Shown piece after piece: positions 10,001-17,368 of a DNA stretch of 64,000 nt. Under the pieces are notes generated by a model. That model was not told where the DNA came from, ran no database searches, and saw only the letters and a program-made list of their open reading frames with translations. The DNA lies in the NCBI GenBank assembly GCA_942493075.1, contig OW818681.1, positions 2,604,001 to 2,668,000 on the forward strand, read 5' to 3'. This DNA comes from JBBQYD01 sp942493075. Its GTDB lineage: Bacteria > Verrucomicrobiota > Verrucomicrobiia > Limisphaerales > UBA8199. Each line of letters begins with the position of its first letter. The stretch's first letter is position 1. The position numbers and the translations under genes were made by a program.

Positions 10001-10146
10001 CCTTAAGTGGTCACAAGCCCGGCAGTGAGATCCAAACACCAATGGCCATCGTCATTCTGTTCGGGTTACTGACCTCAATGCTCTTAAACATGATTGTCGT
10101 GCCGGCGCTCTATCTGCGCTTCGGCAGACAGGTGGAAGTTGATTGA
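7054..10146 (+). CDS. CzcA-like RND heavy-metal efflux permease
   Basis: The 1030-residue protein is a full-length inner-membrane RND pump of the heavy-metal efflux type, driven by the proton gradient. It starts MIDALISWSLRNRAAVLVIA (TM1) and continues with DVFPDLTAPTVTVITEARG. The TM4 signature reads AIGALVDDAVIDVEN, with the paired acidic residues of the proton relay. This is neither the DFG...DGA form of Zn/Co/Ni CzcA nor the exact CusA form, so its substrate group is open. The TM11 segment GFITVFGIATRNGIMLVSHI is complete. It overlaps nothing but is followed 11 bp later by the outer-membrane channel gene. Confidence 0.92.
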   Translation: MIDALISWSLRNRAAVLVIAALLLVIGAYTAIKMPVDVFPDLTAPTVTVITEARGMAPSEVESQVTFPIEAAVNGASGVRRVRSATAVGLSIVWIEFGWGTDIYAARQIVSEKVNVASGELPPEVDRPVLAPVSSIMGEILFISLTSDKHTPIELRTTADTVIRRRILSIPGVSQVTPIGGGVKQFQAMLSPAKMQAHGVSLEQVTRALEQGNENVSAGFINSRSSEWLVSGVGRIRSLEDIGNTVVTATNGVPTKVSDLGEVAIGEEPKRGEGSTRGKPAVILGIQKQPGANTLNLTKELDRVLDDISSKLPAGMTIDRKIFRQADFIEIAIHNVKAALRDGGFLVVLIVLLFLGNVRATVITLTAIPLSLVVTILVMKAFGATINTMTLGGMAIAIGALVDDAVIDVENVFRRLRENHHKPEDKRRPVLRVIFDASVEIRSSIVFATLIIALVFLPIFFLSGVEGRLLKPLGVAYIVSLGASLFVALTVSPVLCSLLLPNSRAVLKGHEPKVVAWLKLHYARILAPVLAHPWRVTVPAAIALLVALGATPFMGRSFLPEFNEGTLTLSAVTLPGTSLEQANEYGKFIEKTLLSHPEVTGVARRQGRAELDEHAQGVESAEIDVSLKMLKRSKEEFLEALRRDFSLIPGMNVIIGQPISHRIDHMLSGTRANVAVKIFGDNLYTLRLLANRARQEMESVAGVVDLSIEQQSDVPILRAHFDRNAIARHGLTVREVARTMEAAAKGVTVSRILEGQNSFDLVVRLVEGDGLQLEQVGDLLVDTPSGAKVPLKTLAEIRKETGPNYISREQVERKIVVMCNVSGRDVTSVVNECQKVVDPLVAGMAGYRVEYGGQFESAEEAGRIIALLGIAVVIGIGFLLHLAFGSARDAALIMLNLPLALIGGVVGVFVSGGILSVASLIGFITVFGIATRNGIMLVSHIKHLEQHEGVTDFREAVFRGAMERLAPILMTALAAGLALIPLALSGHKPGSEIQTPMAIVILFGLLTSMLLNMIVVPALYLRFGRQVEVD

Positions 10147-10157
10147 AGGAGGTGCGT

Positions 10158-11402
10158 ATGAACAAACAAATCCTAATTGCATTCCTAGTCGCTGTATTGG
10201 CTGGACTGCCGGTGAAAGCAGCGACAGCCGAAGCCCCTTTATCACAAACGCATCTTGAGGCATTGACCCTCGACCAGGCGGTCGAAATGGCCGAACGCCT
10301 GCATCCGGAGTTGGCTGAAGCAAGGGCGAGCGTCGAAGCCGCTGAAGGTCGGGCACGACAAGCTGGTGCGTTTCCCAACCCCGAAGCAATCGTCGGAGCT
10401 CAGCAGCTCCCTTTGAACGGCCCGAATGAAAGGGAATTTGTCGCCGGGGTGGGACAAACGCTACCCATTGGCGGCCGGCTCTCAAAGGCGCGTCAGGCTG
10501 AATTGATTGAGCGGGAAGTGCGCACCAGAGGGCTTGAGGTAAAGCAGAGCGACGTTCGCAAGCGTGTTCATAGCGCGTTCGCTACCGCCCTCTACCAGGA
10601 AAAGGCACATGAGGCGCAAAGCGGAATTCTACAGAACGCAGACAAGGCCGCCGCGACAACCCGGGCCCGCGTGGAAGCCGGGGATGCGTTGCGGGAAGAC
10701 TTGGCACGAGTCGAGATGGAGTTGGCCCGAGCCAAGGTAGAGCAGCAACGAGCAGCCTCTTTGCGCGAGCAAGCCTTGTTGGAATTGGCTGCCGCCATAG
10801 GCAATTCGGCATTGTCAGTGAAATCGCTGGAGGGAACACTCGAGACAACCTTTGAAATTCCCACACTTCATAGCCTGGCAGCAAATCTGAGGGAACTGCC
10901 TCAGACCGCCCAGGCCAACGCGGATGTTCGAGCGCGGACCGCTCGGCTGGACGCTGCGAAAGCAGAGCGAATTCCGGACGTGAAAGTAGAGGTGCTCTAC
11001 CACCGCCTCGAAGCAACCAGGTCCGACACACTGGACGTGGGGCTGAGCATCCCCTTGCCGCTGTTCAACCGTAATCAAGGGCGGATACATGAGGCGCGCG
11101 CTGAAGTGGCAGCCGCTGAGGCTCGGGCACGGATGACCCAGAATGAACTAACGGCGCGCTTACGCCAATCCCACCTGCAGTTAACGTCCGCGCTGGCCAA
11201 TAGCAGCGCGGTTAAGACGGATCTTTTGCCGCGAGCCGAAACCGTGCTGAAAGCAGCAGAAGCACGCTTTGCCGCAGGGGATATCAACCTGGGAGAGATA
11301 CTGCCATTACGGCGTGACTGGGCCGCGGTCCAGTTGGCTTACCTTGACTCACTGCGGGACGTAATGAAGGCCTGGGCGGAAGTAAAAAGCTTCACGCGCT
11401 AA
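10158..11402 (+). CDS. CzcC-like TolC-family outer-membrane channel
   Basis: The 414-residue protein has a signal peptide (ILIAFLVAVLAGLPVKAATA) and two TolC/OEP repeats rich in coiled-coil helices (LTLDQAVEMAERLHPELAEA; VGLSIPLPLFNRNQGRIHEA). It should form the outer-membrane exit duct of the RND pump encoded upstream. The ATG at 10158 is chosen because a near-perfect Shine-Dalgarno (AAGGAGGTG) ends five bases before it. A TTG at 10143 in the same frame is less likely. The gene starts 11 bp after the permease stop and completes a B-A-C operon. Confidence 0.92.
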   Translation: MNKQILIAFLVAVLAGLPVKAATAEAPLSQTHLEALTLDQAVEMAERLHPELAEARASVEAAEGRARQAGAFPNPEAIVGAQQLPLNGPNEREFVAGVGQTLPIGGRLSKARQAELIEREVRTRGLEVKQSDVRKRVHSAFATALYQEKAHEAQSGILQNADKAAATTRARVEAGDALREDLARVEMELARAKVEQQRAASLREQALLELAAAIGNSALSVKSLEGTLETTFEIPTLHSLAANLRELPQTAQANADVRARTARLDAAKAERIPDVKVEVLYHRLEATRSDTLDVGLSIPLPLFNRNQGRIHEARAEVAAAEARARMTQNELTARLRQSHLQLTSALANSSAVKTDLLPRAETVLKAAEARFAAGDINLGEILPLRRDWAAVQLAYLDSLRDVMKAWAEVKSFTR

Positions 11403-11415
11403 TCAGACGCAAAGT

Positions 11416-11865
11416 ATGCAGACATGGAAAGTAGGTTTGTTGGCCCTTCCGCTCCTGATGTGCAGCTGCGCTTCATGGAAGATAGCACGTGTAAAGATTC
11501 CGACCGAAGCAAAGTCGAGCGGCAGGATTCAGGTCTCAGCACCCCGAGTCTATCGCGACCGCAACGGCTACCTTGTAGCAGGTTATCTTCGGGCCAGAGA
11601 TTGCGGAGCTCACTTTGGCCGTCGTGGGCACCTGCACGTTCAGGAAATTGATGATGCACGTGGAACCGTCGTTCAAGACGAGATTACTGCCGCTCCGAGC
11701 ATTCGCCACAACCCCCGCATGTTCAACGAAACGACGAGCTATACGCTTAGGCTCGGAGAACTCGATGTTCATCACAGCAGCCTGCGAGTCGTCCTGCACT
11801 CGTATAGCCGTGAAGAATGTCGCGGCCGATCCCAATTGGATTATGAAAAGCCCGTGACGGAATAA
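11416..11865 (+). CDS. Small predicted lipoprotein of unknown function
   Basis: The 149-residue product begins with a short lipoprotein-like signal (LLALPLLMCSCASW). The mature part has no family I recognise; it is beta-strand rich with paired Tyr/Arg residues and two late Cys/His positions. It starts 13 bp after the CzcC-like gene and may be the last gene of that operon. Downstream 11866-12026 contains no gene before the transposon insertion. Confidence 0.6.
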   Translation: MQTWKVGLLALPLLMCSCASWKIARVKIPTEAKSSGRIQVSAPRVYRDRNGYLVAGYLRARDCGAHFGRRGHLHVQEIDDARGTVVQDEITAAPSIRHNPRMFNETTSYTLRLGELDVHHSSLRVVLHSYSREECRGRSQLDYEKPVTE

Positions 11866-12019
11866 CGTGCTCGCCCTGAGAAAAGAGGGCGCTGAAATCC
11901 GGACCGCGCGTTGGCCCACTGTCGGCCTATTTCGTACAGCATTCCCTAGCACCAGTGGCGTCATCGTTTCCTCGGGCCGCCGTTGTTGTCCGAAATGCCG
12001 GATTGTCAGCAGAAGCTGA

Positions 12020-12026
12020 AAATGAA
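12020..12026. repeat. Left 7-bp target site duplication (AAATGAA)
   Basis: AAATGAA directly abuts the left tip of the IS21-like transposon. The same heptamer follows the right tip at 16913-16919. A duplication of 4-8 bp is normal for IS21-family insertion. Confidence 0.75.
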
Positions 12027-12033
12027 CGTTGCC

Positions 12034-12076
12034 GCTCACCAAAATTCCGCCACGTTTGCTCACTTAAATTCCGCCA
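12034..12076. repeat. Left terminal 19-bp repeat pair of the transposon
   Basis: Unit 1 is GCTCACCAAAATTCCGCCA at 12034-12052 and unit 2 is GCTCACTTAAATTCCGCCA at 12058-12076, so the period is 24 bp. Both match the inverted pair at the right end. These are likely transposase binding sites. Confidence 0.85.
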
Positions 12077-12136
12077 GTACATGGCGGGTCGGGGCGAATG
12101 CTTCTTAATTCCAAGGAGGATTCATCGTTTAGCCGG

Positions 12137-12216
12137 AGGTAGTTTCGATAAAAAAACTCGTCCTACCCTCGACACGAGCGTGTCGGTTGGATAAGACGAG
12201 GTGTTTTAAACTACCT
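12137..12216. promoter_or_regulatory. Nested palindrome in the transposon leader
   Basis: Three inverted repeats are stacked: AGGTAGTTT (12137-12145) with AAACTACCT (12208-12216), CTCGTC (12157-12162) with GACGAG (12195-12200), and CGACAC (12170-12175) with GTGTCG (12180-12185) around a GAGC loop. The transcript would fold into a long interrupted hairpin upstream of the first accessory gene. It may shield the transposon genes from read-through from the upstream operon, as leaders of many insertion sequences do; that role is inferred. Confidence 0.5.
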
Positions 12217-12366
12217 GAGCATCTTAAGTGAGAGCCTGGGGTTTCGGCAATCGCCATTGCAGCATATTTTAGGTTCGAGATAGATTGGTATCGACGGGCT
12301 GAGGTCTGCCCTCTGGTCCTGCAATACTATTTCCTGCTGCGAGCGATTCTGCGACCCAAGCCTTTT

Positions 12367-12801
12367 TTGCGACGATGCCTGACTCGGTGCAGGCATTGCC
12401 GGATCTTTTTTCTCACCCATCCTCGTAATACCGGCCGCCGGGACCTGCGCTGTCCCTTTGGTTGCCGGGAAGCGCACCGGAAGCAAAAGTCCACCCAACG
12501 GAGTGTTGCCCATCACCGCGAGCACAAGGAAAAGAAACAGGTGCTCAATGCCAAGCGCAAAGGCCGACGCCAGGAACCCACTAAGGCCGGCCCCCTGGTC
12601 TCTCCCGCCAAGAACCAGTCGCTGAAAGCGAACTTCATCCTGGTCGATTACGTGCGGATGGTCATCAGCCTGATTGAAGGCCGTGAAGTTGGGCGGGGCC
12701 AGGTGCTGGAGATGCTTAAGCGGGTGGTGAGACAACACAGCATAGGACGCCGCCGTAAAATCGATCATGCTGTCGCCTGGCTCAATGAAGAGCCGCCTTA
12801 A
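12367..12801 (+). CDS. Zinc-ribbon accessory protein of the transposon
   Basis: The product has a Cys cluster (RRCLTRCRHC ... RCPFGCREAH) that should bind zinc, then a basic linker (HREHKEKKQVLNAKRKGRR) and a C-terminal helical part (VLEMLKRVVRQHSIGRRRK). The TTG at 12367 is only the first possible common start. The frame remains open upstream to 12232 and reads FEIDWYRRAEVCPLVLQYYF, which looks like real protein, yet it holds no ATG, GTG or TTG. The gene may use a rare start or have lost its beginning. It ends 11 bp before the ParB-like gene. A DNA-binding role in transposition or target choice is a guess. Confidence 0.6.
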   Translation: MRRCLTRCRHCRIFFLTHPRNTGRRDLRCPFGCREAHRKQKSTQRSVAHHREHKEKKQVLNAKRKGRRQEPTKAGPLVSPAKNQSLKANFILVDYVRMVISLIEGREVGRGQVLEMLKRVVRQHSIGRRRKIDHAVAWLNEEPP

Positions 12802-12812
12802 CGGAGCACGGC

Positions 12813-13712
12813 ATGGCTATCGAGATTGAACGGTCGAGTTTGGACCTGCGTTACCAGGACTTCCGCTTGAAACAGGCAGAGGTCGAGCGGCGGCTTTTGG
12901 GTTCTATCGCCCAGCGCGGCATCGAGGAGCCGTTGGAAGGGGTCGAACTGCAGCAGCGCCCGGTTTTGCTCAACGGTTTCAAACGCTATCGCTGCGCCGG
13001 CAAACTGCAGATTCAAACGGTGCCGTATACCTCGCTGGGGCAGGACGAGGTGGGGGCGATCCTGAACCTGCTGCGGCTCTCCAACAACCGCGCCCTGGGC
13101 ATCCTGGAGCAAGCGGCTTTCATCGATGAGCTCAAGAACACTCGTAATCTCAGCATCGCCGACCTGGCGCAGGAACTTTCCCGGAGCAAATCCTGGGTGA
13201 GCATGCGCCTGACACTCATGGTGGAGATGAGTAGTGCGCTGCGAGCCCACCTCTTTAGTGGGAGCTTTCCGGTCTATGCCTGGATGTATCACGTGCGCCC
13301 GTTCATGCGCATGAACGGGGGTAGCCTGGAGCAGGTCGAGCAGTTTGTGGGAGCGGTAAGCGGCAAGGGTTTGAGCGTGCGGGATATTGAACTTTTAGCG
13401 AACGGCTACTTCCGCGGGCCGGAGTCATTTCGGCAGGAGATTCTTAAGGGCAACCTGGCCCTGCCGCTGCAACGGATGAAACAACTGCCCCAATCCCCCG
13501 ACGGCTGTAGCGATTTCGAACGCGCGTTGCTGGGCGATCTGGAGATCACCCAAAAATATATGCAGCGAGTGATGGGCAAGAGCCAGGATGCGCGGCTGCA
13601 GAGCCGTGCCTTTCACGCCCTGTGCCATCTTTTAACTGCCGGGATCCTCAGCCGCTCCCAGGCCTTTGTGGCCAGCTTAAAACAACTCCATGATCGCAGC
13701 GGACAAGCGTAA
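12813..13712 (+). CDS. ParB/KorB-like DNA-binding protein of the transposon
   Basis: The 299-residue protein resembles the ParB/Spo0J fold. Residues 15-75 look like the ParB N-terminal domain (VERRLLGSIAQRGIEEPLEG then PVLLNGFKRYRCAGKL), although the usual GERR box is replaced by NGFKRYR. Residues 85-140 form the KorB-type helix-turn-helix (LSIADLAQELSRSKSWVSMR). A helical C-terminus follows. The ATG has a weak CGGAG signal. Its end overlaps the istA start by 23 bp. In plasmids such proteins bind centromere-like sites; here it may bind the repeated ends or regulate the element. Confidence 0.85.
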   Translation: MAIEIERSSLDLRYQDFRLKQAEVERRLLGSIAQRGIEEPLEGVELQQRPVLLNGFKRYRCAGKLQIQTVPYTSLGQDEVGAILNLLRLSNNRALGILEQAAFIDELKNTRNLSIADLAQELSRSKSWVSMRLTLMVEMSSALRAHLFSGSFPVYAWMYHVRPFMRMNGGSLEQVEQFVGAVSGKGLSVRDIELLANGYFRGPESFRQEILKGNLALPLQRMKQLPQSPDGCSDFERALLGDLEITQKYMQRVMGKSQDARLQSRAFHALCHLLTAGILSRSQAFVASLKQLHDRSGQA

Positions 13713-15189
13713 AGCCATCTTCCTGCTCCACCAGGAAGGCATGTCAGCACGGGAGATCGCCCGCCGCTTACACGTCGACCGAGACACCGTTGGGGTGGTC
13801 GTTGCCCAAGGGGGACAGATGCCCCGGCCGGTCCGTCCACCCAAGCATCAGCTCGACCCGGAACTGCTGCAGCGCCTTTACCAGCAGTGCGATGGCTGGA
13901 TCCAGCGGATGCACGAAAAGCTGGTGGAGGAGGAAGGGATTAAAATCAAATATTCGACTCTCACCCGGCTCCTGCGCCGGTTGGGTATCAGCCACAGTTC
14001 AGACACTCGCTGCAGCCAAGTGCCCGATGAACCCGGCGCGGAGATGCAGCACGACACCTCGGTTTACCAGGTGAAGTTCAGCGGACAGCCGGTCAAGGTG
14101 GTCGCCACGCTTCTTTACCTGCGCTACTCCAAAAGGCGTTACCTGCGCTTCTACCGCTCTTTCGATCGTTTCATGATGAAGTGCTTTCTCCACGAAGCCT
14201 TGATGTACTGGGGCCACGCTCCACCGCAATGTATCATCGACAACACCAACCTGGCGCGACTCTACGGCACCGGCGCCAACGCGGTCATTGTCCCGGAGAT
14301 GGCCGCCTTTGCCCGGCAATATGGCTTCGAGTTCCACTGCCACGAGAAGGGGCATAGTGATCGAAAAGCCGGGGAAGAAAGAAGTTTTTGGACCGTTGAG
14401 ACTAACTTCCTGCCCGGACGCTCTTTCCAAAGTTTGGAGGATTTGAATGGTCAAGCCTTGCAGTGGGCCACCGTGCGCATGGAGCATCGGCCCCAAGGCA
14501 AGACCAAGCTCATCCCGGCCAAGGCCTTCGAGCATGAACGCCGTTATTTAGTTCCACTGCCGGCCCACTTGCCCGCCCCTTATAAGGTTCGTGAACGGGG
14601 CACCGACGAATACGGTTACGTGGCCGTCGAGGCCAACTATTATTGGGTACCCGGAACCAAGCGAGAGGAAGTCGTCATCCTGCAATACAGCGACCGGTTG
14701 AAAATCTATCTGGCGCGGGAGTGCGTGGCCGAATATCCCCTGCCTGCTGACGCTGTCAGGAACCAAAAGTTTTATCCGCCCCAGCTTCCCGCTCCACCCC
14801 ATCAGCCCCATAACCGAAGACATGCCAGCGAGGAAGAGGAAAAGCGTCTGCGGGGGCTGGCGCCGGAGGTTAGCGCTTATTTGGATTTCGTCTTAAAAGT
14901 CAAGGGTCTGCAACGGCACACCTTTCTGAGACGTCTGCTAACGCTAAGCCAGAAAGTGTCGAGCGAGTTATTTATCAAGAGCATCCAACGCGCGGGGCGG
15001 TATCGCATTACCAGCCTGGAGACCATTGAGCGCATTACGGTGCTCTACTTCAAAGAAGCGACCGCCGAGCTTCCTTTGGTGGAGGTCGATGAGAGCTTCC
15101 GGGAACGGCAGGCTTATCTGGAAGGCTCCCTCACCGAGCAACCCGATCTGTCCATTTACCAGGATCCACCCCAACCCCATCATGAATGA
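13690..15189 (+). CDS. istA: IS21-family transposase IstA
   Basis: The 499-residue protein has the expected order: an N-terminal resolvase-like helix-turn-helix (EGMSAREIARRLHVDRDTVG), a second winged region, and an rve/DDE catalytic core. The first Asp lies in MQHDTSVYQ and the second in QCIIDNTNLARLY. The Glu is probably in RKAGEERSFW. IstA cuts and joins the element ends. Length and domain order are complete. The ATG overlaps the ParB-like gene, and the stop overlaps the istB start by 8 bp. Confidence 0.93.
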   Translation: MIAADKRKAIFLLHQEGMSAREIARRLHVDRDTVGVVVAQGGQMPRPVRPPKHQLDPELLQRLYQQCDGWIQRMHEKLVEEEGIKIKYSTLTRLLRRLGISHSSDTRCSQVPDEPGAEMQHDTSVYQVKFSGQPVKVVATLLYLRYSKRRYLRFYRSFDRFMMKCFLHEALMYWGHAPPQCIIDNTNLARLYGTGANAVIVPEMAAFARQYGFEFHCHEKGHSDRKAGEERSFWTVETNFLPGRSFQSLEDLNGQALQWATVRMEHRPQGKTKLIPAKAFEHERRYLVPLPAHLPAPYKVRERGTDEYGYVAVEANYYWVPGTKREEVVILQYSDRLKIYLARECVAEYPLPADAVRNQKFYPPQLPAPPHQPHNRRHASEEEEKRLRGLAPEVSAYLDFVLKVKGLQRHTFLRRLLTLSQKVSSELFIKSIQRAGRYRITSLETIERITVLYFKEATAELPLVEVDESFRERQAYLEGSLTEQPDLSIYQDPPQPHHE

Positions 15190-15922
15190 TCAAGTGGCGA
15201 CAAAACTGAAGTATCTCCGACTGGGCGGCTTGCTGGCCCATTGGGATGATTATCTCAAATTGGCGGGCGAGCAGCGCTTCTCTCACGGACGCTTACTCAC
15301 TCATATTGTCGATGAGGAATACCGCCTCAAACAGGACCATGCTCGTCAGCTTCGGCATAAGCACGCCCGTCTGCCAGAGCCCTGGGTTATCGAAACCTTC
15401 CCCTTCCAGCGGCAACCCAAGCTCAACAAAAAGAAGATCATGGCACTCTACGACTCGATGGATTATTTGACCCGAAGCCAGAACATCATCTGGCTCGGGG
15501 GAACCGGGGTTGGCAAGACCGGTCTGGCTTTGAGCTTCCTGGTTCACGCCCTTAACCACGGCTACAGCGGCCGGTATGTCATGTTCGCCGAGTTGGTGGC
15601 TGAACTCTACCAATCCGTCGCCGATCATACCGAAGAAAAGGTGCTCAGAAAATATGTGGCTTACGACACGCTCGCCATTGACGAGATTGGGTACGTGGAG
15701 GCCGAGCCGGTGCAGGTCGGCCTTTTCTTCACTTTGATGCAGCGGCGGCACAAGAAACGACCCACCCTCATCACCTCCAATCTCGGCTTCAGCGATTGGA
15801 GTTCCTTTCTCAAGAACGCTCATCTGACCGCCGCGCTCATCGACCGGCTCACCGACAACAGCTACGTCTTCAACATGAGACAGTGCGAGAGCCTGCGGCC
15901 CAAATTGCCTACCGAAGCATGA
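15182..15922 (+). CDS. istB: IS21 helper ATPase IstB
   Basis: The 246-residue protein is an AAA+ ATPase of the IstB/DnaC type, needed by IstA for target DNA selection. The Walker A motif is GGTGVGKTGLALS and Walker B is LAIDEIGYV. It ends with a sensor region (TLITSNLGFSDWSSF) and the arginine pair region (AALIDRLTDNSYV). The ATG at 15182 overlaps the istA stop, which suggests translational coupling. The start matches the common IstB opening (MNDQVATKLKYLRLGGLL). Confidence 0.94.
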   Translation: MNDQVATKLKYLRLGGLLAHWDDYLKLAGEQRFSHGRLLTHIVDEEYRLKQDHARQLRHKHARLPEPWVIETFPFQRQPKLNKKKIMALYDSMDYLTRSQNIIWLGGTGVGKTGLALSFLVHALNHGYSGRYVMFAELVAELYQSVADHTEEKVLRKYVAYDTLAIDEIGYVEAEPVQVGLFFTLMQRRHKKRPTLITSNLGFSDWSSFLKNAHLTAALIDRLTDNSYVFNMRQCESLRPKLPTEA

Positions 15923-16767
15923 CCTTGGGGCCGAGCCGCCAACTGGCTAATCAGCTTCGAGCTATCCCTTTGGAAGCCGTGCTCCAGGAAAGCCAGGCTC
16001 GGCGTGACCCGCATGATCAGCATCGGTGGCACACGGCCCGGGGAGTCCTCTCCGTCACCGGCACCAAGTTCATGAACTGGACCTGCGGTCGGGGTGGTGG
16101 CGGAGCCATCGATTTGGCCATGCACTTGCACGGACTGGGCTTCTCTCAAGCCGTCCAGTGGCTAAGCCAACACTTTCCATTGCCAGCCTCGGGGCTCGCC
16201 ACTCCGTTGACTTCCAAGCCCGCCTTATCCATCCCTTCACCCGACTCGGCCAAGCTCTGGCGCGTTGAGCAATATCTCATCCGAGAACGACGCATTCCTC
16301 CGCTAATCGTTCAGTCTCTGATTGAATCGGCAAACCTCTACGCCGACCACAGAGCCAATGCCGTTTTCCTGCTGCGGGGAGAGCACGGCATTCCCGTGGG
16401 GGCCGAACTGCGGGGAACCACCTCTCGATCCTGGCATGGATTGGCCCCTGGGTCCCAAAAGGACCACGGCTTCTTCTCGATCCCGACCTCCCCTCTTCCA
16501 ACCATTATTCTGGTCGAGTCGGCCATCGATGCCATCAGTTGCTTGGCTCTCCATCCTCAGCATCGTTGTATCTCCACGGCTGGGGCCCGACCTGACCCAC
16601 GCTGGCTGCTGGCTCTCCTGGATAAAGGTTACTCCGTTTCTTGCGGCTTTGATGCCGATGACACCGGCGAAACCATGGCTCGCGCCATGATGGCTCTTTA
16701 TCCAAACATCCAGCGCCTGCGCCCTTCCCACCACGACTGGAACGACGTTCTAAGGGCCCGCACCTAA
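15919..16767 (+). CDS. TOPRIM / DUF3991 primase-like accessory protein
   Basis: The 282-residue product begins with a segment like the region after the CHC2 zinc finger of DnaG primases (ARGVLSVTGTKFMNW, GGGGAIDLAMHLHGL, FSQAVQWL). It ends with a TOPRIM domain (IILVESAIDAISCL, then GFDADDTGETMARAM, with the conserved Glu and DxD). Such proteins are common on plasmids and conjugative elements. Its start overlaps the istB stop by 4 bp, so it is part of the transposon operon. A primase or nicking role during transposition would be unusual for IS21 and is only a hypothesis. The zinc-ligating Cys/His of a true CHC2 finger are not evident. Confidence 0.8.
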   Translation: MTLGPSRQLANQLRAIPLEAVLQESQARRDPHDQHRWHTARGVLSVTGTKFMNWTCGRGGGGAIDLAMHLHGLGFSQAVQWLSQHFPLPASGLATPLTSKPALSIPSPDSAKLWRVEQYLIRERRIPPLIVQSLIESANLYADHRANAVFLLRGEHGIPVGAELRGTTSRSWHGLAPGSQKDHGFFSIPTSPLPTIILVESAIDAISCLALHPQHRCISTAGARPDPRWLLALLDKGYSVSCGFDADDTGETMARAMMALYPNIQRLRPSHHDWNDVLRART

Positions 16768-16862
16768 GCTCCCCGCCCAGACTCCTCACCCAGGAGTTGC
16801 ACTACTTGGAAAAAACACTCCTACTTGGAAAGAAAAAACCTCCGCTCCATGTCAGCAACCAA

Positions 16863-16905
16863 TGGCGGGATCTACGTTAGCACCGGTTGCGGGATTCTAG
16901 TTAGC
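16863..16905. repeat. Right terminal 19-bp repeat pair of the transposon
   Basis: TGGCGGGATCTACGTTAGC (16863-16881) and TTGCGGGATTCTAGTTAGC (16887-16905) are inverted relatives of the left pair and share its 24-bp period. The element tip lies 7 bp further right. Confidence 0.85.
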
Positions 16906-16912
16906 GCTAACG

Positions 16913-16919
16913 AAATGAA
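16913..16919. repeat. Right 7-bp target site duplication (AAATGAA)
   Basis: AAATGAA follows the right tip and repeats the heptamer at 12020-12026. It marks the insertion as comparatively recent, because the duplication is still exact. Confidence 0.75.
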
Positions 16920-16993
16920 AGAAAACCTAAGGGATACAGATCTTGGCGGCGTAGTAATCGTTAACCGCATGGTGCGGTCTGAAACGTATACAA

Positions 16994-17356
16994 ATGAAAA
17001 CGATCAAAGCTCTTGTGGCCGCGGTTCTTACCGGAGGCCTTCTCACTATAGGTGCAACTGTTAATGCCGCTGATCATCAGGGCCATACTGGAGCAAAAGC
17101 TGCAGAGAAAGCCAAACCCTATCCGCTGAAGACCTGCGTAGTGTCAGGGGAGAAGTTCGGCGGGGATATGGGTGAACCATATGTCTTCAATTACCAGGGG
17201 CGTGAAATAAAGCTTTGCTGCAAGAGCTGCCTCAAGGACTTCAACAAGGAGCCGGCAAAGTATGTGAAGAAGCTGGAACAAGCGGAAAAGGGTGGCAAAC
17301 CCGCGCCCGCGGCACCCAAAGCTCCTGCTCAGAACCACAGTGGACATCAACACTAA
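16994..17356 (+). CDS. Secreted YHS/TRASH-like metal-binding protein
   Basis: The 120-residue protein has a signal peptide ending near TVNAADHQGH. The mature part is one short metal-binding module: TCVVSGEKFG, then PYVFNYQGREIKLCCKSC and LKDFNKEPAKYVKKLE. These are the Cys positions and the terminal helix of a YHS/TRASH-type domain. It ends with a His tail (QNHSGHQH). It is likely a periplasmic copper carrier or buffer. It lies 12 bp upstream of the DUF3347 gene, so the two are probably co-transcribed. Confidence 0.85.
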   Translation: MKTIKALVAAVLTGGLLTIGATVNAADHQGHTGAKAAEKAKPYPLKTCVVSGEKFGGDMGEPYVFNYQGREIKLCCKSCLKDFNKEPAKYVKKLEQAEKGGKPAPAAPKAPAQNHSGHQH

Positions 17357-17368
17357 GCGCTTCACAAT

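Larger units (their letters stand above)
12027..16912 (+). mobile_element. Complete five-gene IS21-like transposon
   Basis: The element is 4,886 bp. Its tips are inverted copies: the left begins CGTTGCCGCTCACC and the right, read inwards, CGTTAGCGCTAACT. Each end carries two 19-bp units at a 24-bp period, the multi-site end structure typical for IS21 and IstA binding. AAATGAA flanks both sides. It holds istA and istB homologues plus three accessory genes on the same strand: a zinc-ribbon protein, a ParB-like protein and a TOPRIM/primase-like protein. The genes overlap or lie within 11 bp of each other. It inserted between the CzcBAC-like operon and a copper-binding protein gene, 74 bp before the first start codon to the right (9 bp of that gap being flank after the duplication). 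Confidence 0.9.

Noticed and set aside
16953..16978. AGTAAT-N13-GTGCGGT before the YHS protein gene as a fourth copper promoter
   Set aside because: Spacing fits, but each box has a mismatch and it ends only 15 bp before the ATG, unlike the 44-54 bp of the other three.
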